From Gammaproteobacteria bacterium (lineage in GTDB: Bacteria > Pseudomonadota > Gammaproteobacteria > Steroidobacterales > Woeseiaceae): a stretch of 7,226 nucleotides of DNA. The stretch spans positions 1 to 7,226 of the forward strand of contig DAOWGY010000205.1 of assembly GCA_030641695.1 (NCBI GenBank), in the 5' to 3' direction. The position numbers and the translations under genes are program-made. The notes beneath the pieces were generated by a model. The model saw nothing but the letters and a program-made list of their open reading frames with translations. It searched no databases and was not told where the DNA came from. Shown in pieces: positions 1 through 5,846 of the stretch (position 1 is the first letter of the stretch; each line of letters starts with the position of its first letter).

Positions 1-428
1 ACCTCTTCCCAAAATTCATGATTGGCGCGGTTCTCGGCGATCGGTAAGGGAATGGAAAACAGCCCGAAGAATGCCAGTGCCTTGCCGCCCGTTCCGACAA
101 TCAACGCGCCCGCAATGATCTGTGCGAAGACTGCAATATAGATACTCAGATGGACGAGCGTCGCGCCGATGCGTTGCCAGCCGGGCATGCCGTCCGGATG
201 CGCAGGCACATCGTTCATGAATCGCCAGACGACGCGAATCGTCATGAGCGTAAACACGAGCAGCGCAATGGATCCATGCAATGCGCGAATCGCGTCTCTG
301 TCAGGGCCGCTTTCCATATCGGACTGCTGCAGACCCAGATAGATGAGCACGAATATTCCAATGGCGACCAGCCAGTGCAGCCATTTGGCAAGTGATCCGT
401 ATTCGTCGTGAGTGTTTCTTAGCCCCAT
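1..428 (-). CDS. Cytochrome b561 (CybB-type), 3' end cut by the window edge
   Basis: The minus strand reads open from an ATG at 428 to the left edge, giving 142 complete residues and no stop. The product resembles prokaryotic cytochrome b561, an inner-membrane di-haem b protein that passes electrons between quinones and periplasmic acceptors; the E. coli relative CybB has been described as a superoxide oxidase. Visible features are the first membrane helix with a KWLHW motif (His18), a second helix starting ALHGS (His51), a third with LVHLSIY (His93), and an NHE motif (His137) matching the family's His-Glu position. The last helix lies outside the window. A GGAGG ribosome binding site at 438-442 sits 9 bases before the ATG and fixes the start. 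The gene follows the upstream transporter by 23 bases, so the two are probably co-transcribed. Family assignment is firm; the physiological partner is unknown. Confidence 0.9.
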   Translation of the reverse strand, partial: MGLRNTHDEYGSLAKWLHWLVAIGIFVLIYLGLQQSDMESGPDRDAIRALHGSIALLVFTLMTIRVVWRFMNDVPAHPDGMPGWQRIGATLVHLSIYIAVFAQIIAGALIVGTGGKALAFFGLFSIPLPIAENRANHEFWEE

Positions 429-437
429 CGGTTTGAT

Positions 438-442
438 CCTCC
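438..442 (-). promoter_or_regulatory. Shine-Dalgarno site of the cytochrome b561 gene
   Basis: On the minus strand this reads GGAGG, followed by 9 bases and then the ATG at 428. It is the strongest ribosome binding site in the window. It lies in the 23-base gap after the transporter stop codon, which suggests that the cytochrome is translated independently from a shared message. Confidence 0.8.
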
Positions 443-451
443 ATGTTTCGA

Positions 452-1759
452 TTATTTCGTCAGCGGCTCCGCCGCCATGCGTTCATACGAGCTACCGAGA
501 TACAACGCAACGATCGTCCAGAGTGCAGCAATGCCGCTGATAATAACGGCGATACCTGCAAGTCCGAGCCCGAGACCTTGTGCCAGCAGCGTGAACATCC
601 ATGCTGTCAGCATATCCCCGCCACGATAAAGCACAATATCGATGACCGGCTTCGCCTTGAAGCGCGTCTCCCGATCCACGAGTGTAAACAGCATCTCGCG
701 GCTCGGTCGCGTTATCGCGTAGTTTCCGACACGTCGCAAGACCTGGAAAAATGCCAGCACGATCAGTGTTGGCGCAGCAACCAGGGCGAGGACGCCCACC
801 ATAATCATCCCGGGCATCAGCGACAAGGCCGTCTGCATTCCGAGCTTTGTCACGATCCGGCTTGTGATGAACGCCGCAGTAAACAACGTCAGGCCGTTGG
901 TTGCGAGATCGATCCAGGACCATATCTTGGTACGCGTATTGATCCCGTATTCCTTCGTCAGATCCTGCAACTCGAAATAGACGAAGGTATTGATCGTTAC
1001 GTACAGCAGAATAAACGCGCCGATCGTCAGCAGAAACTTGCTCGAAAAAAGGATCGAGAAACCTGCGAACGGATTCCTGCCGATGACCGTATGCGCCGCA
1101 CGATCGGTATGTACCTGATCGTCTCCGAGATCCGTTGTCCTCAGTCGCTCCAGCATCAGGATGATCGGAATCGGTACCAGCAACAGGATTGCCGAAACGA
1201 GCATCAACGCGTTGGTGCCGATGGCGTCCACGAGTAAAGCCGTCATCAGCGGCCCGACGATCGCACCGACACTGGTGCCCGCGGCGATAAATCCGAATAG
1301 CCTCGGTGCCTGGGACTTGTTGAACAGGTCCGACATGAAGCTCCAGAACACTGACAAGTGAAACAGGCTGAAGACGCTCACCCAGACATAGAAGATCTTG
1401 TTGAAGAGCACGGGCTCCGCAACGCTTACCGTAACAACGTAAAGGGCAAGAAAGGTGGCCGCGAAAAACGCATAAACGCCGGGCACGACAGCGCGGAACT
1501 TCAACGTCGACAAGGCCAGGCCGTAGACGCTGACCGCAACAACGCTCAGCACGAAATTAGCTGTCCAGGCAACGCTGAGTCCAACGGCCCCCCAATCTGC
1601 GCCGAGTGCGTCACGCACCGGCTTCAAAATGGAGTAGGCGGTCATCAGCACGAACACGAAAAAGAACGACAGGAGCGTTGCCCGCATCTCGTGCATCTGG
1701 ATTTTCGTAGCCGTCATCAGGAAGCGGCTAATCGGGTTGATTCGCCCGTCGCTATTCAT
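452..1759 (-). CDS. Multi-pass transporter of the NTT/TLC-like (ATP/ADP translocase-related) MFS group
   Basis: This 435-residue inner-membrane protein is hydrophobic along most of its length, with about 10-12 predicted membrane helices. Near the N-terminus (residues 42-53) is YSILKPVRDALG, which matches the Y-x-I-L-[KR]-P-[VL]-R-D signature of bacterial proteins often annotated as Npt1/Npt2-like or generic MFS transporters. Other conserved-looking stretches are RPSREMLFTLV (351-361) and YRGGD (378-382). A charged loop at about 205-230 separates the two halves. True NTT proteins of intracellular bacteria exchange ATP for ADP, but homologues in free-living bacteria have no established substrate, so none is assigned. 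The ATG at 1759 has only a weak GGAA upstream; an in-frame ATG at codon 15 is possible, but the longer form gives the usual short leader before the conserved EMRATLL stretch. It sits between a peroxiredoxin-like gene (51-base gap) and cytochrome b561 (23-base gap). Confidence 0.75.
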   Translation of the reverse strand: MNSDGRINPISRFLMTATKIQMHEMRATLLSFFFVFVLMTAYSILKPVRDALGADWGAVGLSVAWTANFVLSVVAVSVYGLALSTLKFRAVVPGVYAFFAATFLALYVVTVSVAEPVLFNKIFYVWVSVFSLFHLSVFWSFMSDLFNKSQAPRLFGFIAAGTSVGAIVGPLMTALLVDAIGTNALMLVSAILLLVPIPIILMLERLRTTDLGDDQVHTDRAAHTVIGRNPFAGFSILFSSKFLLTIGAFILLYVTINTFVYFELQDLTKEYGINTRTKIWSWIDLATNGLTLFTAAFITSRIVTKLGMQTALSLMPGMIMVGVLALVAAPTLIVLAFFQVLRRVGNYAITRPSREMLFTLVDRETRFKAKPVIDIVLYRGGDMLTAWMFTLLAQGLGLGLAGIAVIISGIAALWTIVALYLGSSYERMAAEPLTK

Positions 1760-1810
1760 ATTGTTGTTCCGGCCGGGATGCGATGTGCGAGCGTATCATC
1801 GCTGGCCAGA
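1760..1810 (-). other. Short gap between the peroxiredoxin-like and transporter genes
   Basis: This 51-base spacer contains two short perfect palindromes, CTGGCCAG near the upstream stop and CCGGCCGG nearer the transporter start. Neither is followed by a run of T, so there is no intrinsic terminator. No clear promoter is visible. Read-through from the upstream gene is likely. Confidence 0.5.
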
Positions 1811-2527
1811 CTAGCGCACGGCAATACTCGTGGCCACCTCGAGCAGCTCGTCTGCAGGCAGACGGATTTTGTAGTCCGCATTCGAGTAGGCGAAACGTAT
1901 GACGCCATCGGTATCGACCGCGAACACGGATGGCACCGGCAATACACCATGAAGCGCCATCGACGAGCCGGTGATGTCCTGGCCTTTCTCATGGCGCCGC
2001 GCGATCGTCTTCTTCGGTGCACGGAATGCAATGCCGAACGCGATGGCCGCATTCGCATCAGCGTCCGAGAGAACTTGGTAGTCGAGCCCGTCGATATCGT
2101 CGCGAGTGTCGTCGCCCAGGCTGCTGTACAGCAATTCCGGCCGGTCGCCGCTCAGAAAAAGAACGTCAATGCCCATCTCGTGAATGTCAGGCAGGACATG
2201 CCGCAGTTCGGACAGGTGCATGTTGCAGTACGGGCACCAGCCGCCGCGAAAGGAAATGACGATCGCGGGATGCTCGAGTTTGCGCGGATCGAAATCGAAC
2301 GGCTCATTATCGATCGTTTCGACCGTGAACCTGGGCGCATCCTGCCCGGCGCGCAATGGTTGAATTTCGGTCGCCGTCGCCGCAATCGGCACGTCGGCAT
2401 GGCCGCGCTGAATTGACAGGCTGCACATCAGACTCAGCGCCAAGGTCGTGGCGAACACGCCGAGGATCGCCTTGCGAGGGTTGAAATATCGAATGGTTGC
2501 GGCGGGCATTGGCCTCTTGCTCCTCAT
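1811..2527 (-). CDS. Exported peroxiredoxin-like (AhpC/TSA, thioredoxin-fold) protein
   Basis: The product has 238 residues. Residues 1-44 look like a signal peptide: a basic N-region, a hydrophobic core at about 21-39, and a plausible cleavage after GHA (residue 44), so the mature protein should be periplasmic. A single thioredoxin-fold AhpC/TSA domain follows (about 60-235). Its active-site stretch is FRGGWCPYC, with Cys98 and Cys101 in a CxxC pair, followed by the HLSELR helix. This is typical of 'peroxiredoxin-like family' proteins rather than of classic peroxiredoxins with PxxxTxxC. PVPS (198-201) fits the cis-proline loop. It may reduce peroxides or act as a thiol oxidoreductase; the sequence does not decide which. 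The ATG at 2527 has GAGG 4 bases upstream, but an in-frame ATG at 2509 (codon 7) has AGGAG 10 bases upstream, so the start is ambiguous. Either form keeps the signal peptide. Confidence 0.85.
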   Translation of the reverse strand: MRSKRPMPAATIRYFNPRKAILGVFATTLALSLMCSLSIQRGHADVPIAATATEIQPLRAGQDAPRFTVETIDNEPFDFDPRKLEHPAIVISFRGGWCPYCNMHLSELRHVLPDIHEMGIDVLFLSGDRPELLYSSLGDDTRDDIDGLDYQVLSDADANAAIAFGIAFRAPKKTIARRHEKGQDITGSSMALHGVLPVPSVFAVDTDGVIRFAYSNADYKIRLPADELLEVATSIAVR

Positions 2528-2531
2528 GGTT

Positions 2532-2555
2532 CCTCAATATCGGACCGGATTGAGG
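2532..2555 (-). promoter_or_regulatory. Hairpin that pairs the ribosome binding site of the peroxiredoxin-like gene
   Basis: On the minus strand CCTCAAT (2555-2549) and ATTGAGG (2538-2532) are perfect 7-base complements around a 10-base loop. The 3' arm contains the GAGG that would act as the Shine-Dalgarno site for the ATG at 2527. Folding would therefore hide that site but leave the second start at 2509 and its own AGGAG free. There is no T-run after the stem, so it is not a typical terminator. A regulatory role is inference. Confidence 0.45.
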
Positions 2556-2576
2556 CGCCCTTTATTACAGCCAGCC

Positions 2577-3785
2577 CTACTCGTGCCGGAGGGCGTCGAT
2601 CGGATCCAGTCCTGCCGCACGGCGAGCGGGCCAGATGCCGAAGACGATGCCGACAGCGGCGCTGAAACCAAAGGCCATCATGGCTGACTCCATTGTGACC
2701 ACGGTCTGCCACCCGGCAAACCGGCTCAGCAAGGTCGCCGCGCCCGCGCCGAGTGCGAGCCCGAGCAGGCCGCCAAAAAGGCACAGCGTCGTCGATTCAA
2801 CGAGGAACTGCAGCAGGATGTTGCCGCGCGTAGCGCCGAGCGCCTTGCGGATGCCGATCTCGCGCGTGCGCTCCGTAACGGTGACCAACATGATGTTCAT
2901 GATGCCTATGCCGCCAACGACCAGACTGACGCCGGCGATGCCCGCCAGCAGGTACGTAAAAATTGCAGTCGCTTCCTGACGCGACTCTACGAACTGCTTG
3001 CGATTGATTATCGCAAAATCATTGTCCTTGCCGGGCAGGATGCCGTGCTCACGTCGCAGGATGCGCTCGATCTCAAGCATCGCCAGCTCGATAGACGACT
3101 CTTCGCCAACCTGCACGCTGATGCGTTCGACGAACTCGTTGCCGGTAACGCGGAACTGTGCGGTACTCAGGGGTACCCAGACATCGTCGTCGGGGTTACG
3201 CCAGCCGGACGAGCCCTTCGGCGCCAGTACGCCAATCACCTCGAACGGTATCGATCGAAGCATTATCGTGCTGCCGAGAATACCGCTGGCGTCTGTTTCC
3301 AGCATGCCCGGCACCTCGGCAGCCATGACTGCGACGCGCTTGCGCGCCGTCTCGTCCGCCGCAGTGAACATTCGGCCAGCCGCCAATTCGAAACCGTGCA
3401 CGTCCAGGTAATTCGGCGTGGTGCCGAGCACGGTGTTGTTGGTATTGACGTTGCCGTACTTGATCTGGAAGCGGCTACTTATTTCCGGCACGACCTCGGC
3501 GATACGCGTTGTGCCTGTGGTCAGAGCGGCCGCATCGTCTGTCGTCAGCGACTGCCGGTTGCGCGCGACGCCGTGCATGAACCACGCCGACGACTCAACT
3601 GACAGTATGTCCCCACCAAGTGCCGCCATTTGCGCATCGATCGCTCGCTGCGCACCGGTGCCGAGCGCGACCATCGTAATGACGGCGCCGACGCCGATGA
3701 TGATGCCGAGCATCGTCAGTACGGCGCGAAACAGGTTGCTGCGAATCGACGATAGCGCGATGCGGATGGTCTCTGATATCAGCAT
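2577..3785 (-). CDS. MacB/FtsX-type ABC transporter permease
   Basis: This 402-residue inner-membrane protein has the MacB topology. Membrane helix 1 is at about 20-44, with the family motif LTMLGIIIGVGAV. A large periplasmic MacB_PCD-type domain spans about 45-270, and three further helices lie at about 277-300, 328-355 and 366-388 in the FtsX domain. The REIGIRKALGATR stretch (309-321) after helix 2 and the terminal PARRAAGLDPIDALRHE are hallmark permease segments. Unlike E. coli MacB it has no fused ATPase; the ATPase is a separate gene two positions upstream. Such proteins usually dimerise and use ATP in the cytoplasm to drive a periplasmic pumping motion that pushes substrates through TolC-like channels. 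The substrate (macrolide, peptide, lipid or siderophore) cannot be told. The ATG lies 6 bases after the adaptor stop with no good ribosome binding site, so translation is probably coupled. Confidence 0.92.
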   Translation of the reverse strand: MLISETIRIALSSIRSNLFRAVLTMLGIIIGVGAVITMVALGTGAQRAIDAQMAALGGDILSVESSAWFMHGVARNRQSLTTDDAAALTTGTTRIAEVVPEISSRFQIKYGNVNTNNTVLGTTPNYLDVHGFELAAGRMFTAADETARKRVAVMAAEVPGMLETDASGILGSTIMLRSIPFEVIGVLAPKGSSGWRNPDDDVWVPLSTAQFRVTGNEFVERISVQVGEESSIELAMLEIERILRREHGILPGKDNDFAIINRKQFVESRQEATAIFTYLLAGIAGVSLVVGGIGIMNIMLVTVTERTREIGIRKALGATRGNILLQFLVESTTLCLFGGLLGLALGAGAATLLSRFAGWQTVVTMESAMMAFGFSAAVGIVFGIWPARRAAGLDPIDALRHE

Positions 3786-3791
3786 CGCCGT

Positions 3792-5072
3792 TTATCGCCG
3801 CTGTATGCCCGGCACACCGATGCGGCGATTGATAAATTTCTGCAAGTCCTGCTGGGTCTCGACCAGATGGCTCGAGGGCAGGATTAAAACTGACTCGGAT
3901 TCCGTCAATCCGTCGACGATTTCGACGCGGTCGAGATCAGTGATGCCGGTGCGCACTTTGCGTACGTCGCCGTCACTGTTCAATACGACCCAGAAATTTC
4001 CACCGAAGCGGTAGTCCGTAGTGTTGCGGCCATTCGAAGGGCGTTGCCCGCCCCCGTTGATTTTCGGCGGCGGGTCGTCGGACTCGACGCCGCTTGCCTT
4101 GCCGCCTCCCGACTGCTCGAGCAACTCTCGTAGCTGCTCGTCCGTGATCCCCAGGATGCCGGCCGTCGAGGATATATCCCGATTCGTGCGCAACGCCATT
4201 ACCGGAATCGTAACGACGTTCTCACTGCGAGCGATCGACACGTCGACCTCTGCATTCATGCCGGGCATGAGCAGCCCGTCGCGATTGTCGATCGCAACGA
4301 GCACCGCGAACATCGTCACGTTCTGCTCGACGACGGCTTGCGGCTCGATCTTGACGACCTCGCCCGGAAACGGCTGGTTCGGGTAGGCCGCAACGGACAC
4401 CGTTGCCGTCATACCGGGACGGATCTTGCCGATATCGGTTTCATCGATAAGCGCCCGAATCTGAACTTCACTCAAATCCGCCATCTGCATCAGTGGGGTG
4501 CCACCGGCAACATCGCGTGTGGGCGATGAGATCACCTGACCTTTCTCGACGGGCTTCTGAATAACGGTGCCTGTTATCGGCGCACGCACGTCCGTGTCGT
4601 CGACGGCGATTCGGGCATTCTCGACGCTGACCTGACCTGCGACGACTTCAGCCTCGGCGTTGGCCAGATCGAGTGCCGCCTGCTCCAGATCCAGTTGCGT
4701 AAATGTGCCCTTGGCAAGTAGCGCCTCCGCTCTTTCCATTTGAGATCTTGCGATCTCACGGCGAGACAACGCCGCTTTCAGTTGCGCGTCCTGCTGTGCC
4801 AGGTCATTGCGCACCGTACGCGGGTCGATGCTCACCATCAGCGTGCCCTGCTCGACGACATCACCGACTGCGACCAGGACATCGAGAACTTCGCCAGACG
4901 CCTTCGACTTGACCTCGACGTTTGCCAGGGGTTCGACAACGCCCGAGGAACTGACGCTTACCTCGATCGTGCGCCTTTCCGCTGTCGCCACATCGTAGAT
5001 CGGGCCCGTCGACGAGTCTTCGGCACATGCCGTGAGTCCGGCCAGGAAAATCAGCACGGTCATGCGCTTCAA
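3792..5072 (-). CDS. MacA/HlyD-type periplasmic adaptor (membrane fusion) lipoprotein, TTG start
   Basis: The product has 426 residues. It begins with a lipoprotein signal: basic KR at 2-3, a hydrophobic core, and the lipobox LTAC with Cys16. Then come a first half-lipoyl segment (about 48-83), an alpha-helical coiled-coil hairpin (about 85-158, rich in A, E, L and Q), the second half-lipoyl segment with DVRAPITGTV (161-170), a beta-barrel (about 195-285) and a membrane-proximal domain. The last is split by a Gly/Pro/Ser/Asp-rich insertion at about 300-355. It should link the MacB-like permease to an outer-membrane channel. The start chosen is TTG at 5072, because GGGAG lies 7 bases upstream and only this start supplies the positive residues of the signal peptide. 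The ATG at codon 4 would lie 16 bases from that site. The TTG overlaps the ATPase stop as TTGA, which implies translational coupling. Confidence 0.9.
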   Translation of the reverse strand: MKRMTVLIFLAGLTACAEDSSTGPIYDVATAERRTIEVSVSSSGVVEPLANVEVKSKASGEVLDVLVAVGDVVEQGTLMVSIDPRTVRNDLAQQDAQLKAALSRREIARSQMERAEALLAKGTFTQLDLEQAALDLANAEAEVVAGQVSVENARIAVDDTDVRAPITGTVIQKPVEKGQVISSPTRDVAGGTPLMQMADLSEVQIRALIDETDIGKIRPGMTATVSVAAYPNQPFPGEVVKIEPQAVVEQNVTMFAVLVAIDNRDGLLMPGMNAEVDVSIARSENVVTIPVMALRTNRDISSTAGILGITDEQLRELLEQSGGGKASGVESDDPPPKINGGGQRPSNGRNTTDYRFGGNFWVVLNSDGDVRKVRTGITDLDRVEIVDGLTESESVLILPSSHLVETQQDLQKFINRRIGVPGIQRR

Positions 5073-5797
5073 GCGTTCGCTCCCATGATTTCGTCGCCGA
5101 CGATATTGCCGTCGCTCAATCGAACCTCGCGACGGGCGTGATCCGCGACATGCTGTTCATGCGTCACCACGATGAGCGTATTCCCCGCCGAATGCAGCTC
5201 ATCAAACAAGATCATGATCTCCTGTCCCGTGACCGAGTCCAGATTACCCGTTGGCTCATCCGCGAGCAGTATGCTCGGTTTCGTGACCAGCGCTCGCGCA
5301 ATGGCGACCCGTTGCCGCTGTCCACCGGACATTTCAGACGGTCTGTGCAGTATGCGGTCAGTCAGGCCAACGGTTTCCAGAGCGCGCCTTGCGCGTATGT
5401 CACGCTGCTTGCGTTTGAGGCCCGCGTAGACGAGCGGCACTTCGACGTTCGCCAGCGCGGACATGCGCGGCAACAGGCTGAAAGTCTGAAATACGAATCC
5501 GATCTCGGCGTTTCTGACCCGCGCCAGCTGTTTCTCATTCATCGCCGATACGGCCTTCCCGTTTAGCCAGTAAGAGCCCCGGGTCGCAGTGTCCAGACAG
5601 CCGATGATATTCATGAGCGTCGACTTGCCGGATCCGGAGGGGCCCATGATCGCAAGGTAATCGCCACGCTCGACCGTCAGATCGACGTTGCCGAGCGCAT
5701 CGATGGGGTCTGCGCCCACCTGGTAGCGACGATTGATGTGCTGCAGCCGGATGACGGGTTCGTCACGCGGTATCGATGAACGGACTGCACTTTGCAT
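5069..5797 (-). CDS. ABC transporter ATPase of the MacB/LolD type
   Basis: This 242-residue cytoplasmic nucleotide-binding subunit has every catalytic motif: Walker A GPSGSGKST (52-60), Q-loop Gln104 in FVFQTF, signature MSGGQ (156-160), Walker B ILLADE (176-181), a D-loop with NLD (185-187) and H-loop His213. MSGGQ replaces the commoner LSGGQ, a tolerated variant in this family. The GCLD stretch after Walker A and LADEPTGNLDS are typical of ATPases that work with MacB, LolCE or FtsX permeases. It should form a dimer and energise the permease encoded two genes downstream. The order ATPase-adaptor-permease differs from E. coli macA-macB. The ATG at 5797 is the only plausible start (the next Met is residue 51), yet no Shine-Dalgarno site precedes it and an inverted repeat overlaps it. 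The stop TGA overlaps the TTG start of the adaptor. Confidence 0.93.
   Translation of the reverse strand: MQSAVRSSIPRDEPVIRLQHINRRYQVGADPIDALGNVDLTVERGDYLAIMGPSGSGKSTLMNIIGCLDTATRGSYWLNGKAVSAMNEKQLARVRNAEIGFVFQTFSLLPRMSALANVEVPLVYAGLKRKQRDIRARRALETVGLTDRILHRPSEMSGGQRQRVAIARALVTKPSILLADEPTGNLDSVTGQEIMILFDELHSAGNTLIVVTHEQHVADHARREVRLSDGNIVGDEIMGANA
5080..5084 (-). promoter_or_regulatory. Shine-Dalgarno site supporting the TTG start of the adaptor gene
   Basis: The minus strand reads GGGAG, 7 bases before the TTG at 5072 and inside the last codons of the ATPase gene. The alternative ATG at 5063 would be 16 bases away, beyond the usual spacing. The site therefore decides in favour of TTG. Confidence 0.65.
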
Positions 5798-5825
5798 GGC
5801 GCTTGTTATTGGGGACAGAGCGCCA
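5797..5825 (-). promoter_or_regulatory. Inverted repeat overlapping the ATPase start codon
   Basis: On the minus strand TGGCGCT (5825-5819) and AGCGCCA (5803-5797) are perfect 7-base complements around a 15-base loop; the second arm ends in the A of the ATPase ATG. A further G-U pair is possible outside. In RNA this would place the start codon at the foot of a GC-rich stem. In DNA it could be an operator half-site pair. No T-run follows, so it is not a standard terminator for the upstream diguanylate cyclase gene. The function is unproven. Confidence 0.4.
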
Positions 5826-5846
5826 CATTAGATCACGAAAGAGGAA

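Noticed and set aside
443..1237. Long plus-strand open frame of 264 codons
   Set aside because: It lies antisense to the transporter gene and its translation is rich in Arg, His, Gln and Cys with no hydrophobic or domain-like pattern. It is a shadow of the minus-strand codon bias.
1760..1810. CTGGCCAG and CCGGCCGG palindromes as terminator or operator
   Set aside because: Each is only 8 bases with no loop and no following T-run. Such palindromes are common by chance in GC-rich DNA.
1358..2416. Long plus-strand open frame of 352 codons
   Set aside because: It is antisense across the transporter start, the intergenic gap and most of the peroxiredoxin-like gene. Its composition is Arg/His/Gln-rich and no family is recognisable.
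5318..5332. MSGGQ in place of LSGGQ as a sign of a defective ATPase
   Set aside because: Methionine at this position occurs in functional ATPases of this family, and all other catalytic motifs are intact.
5798..5846. A sigma70 promoter for the exporter genes
   Set aside because: A TAATGT-like hexamer is present but no acceptable -35 element lies at 16-18 bases upstream, so the match is too weak to report.
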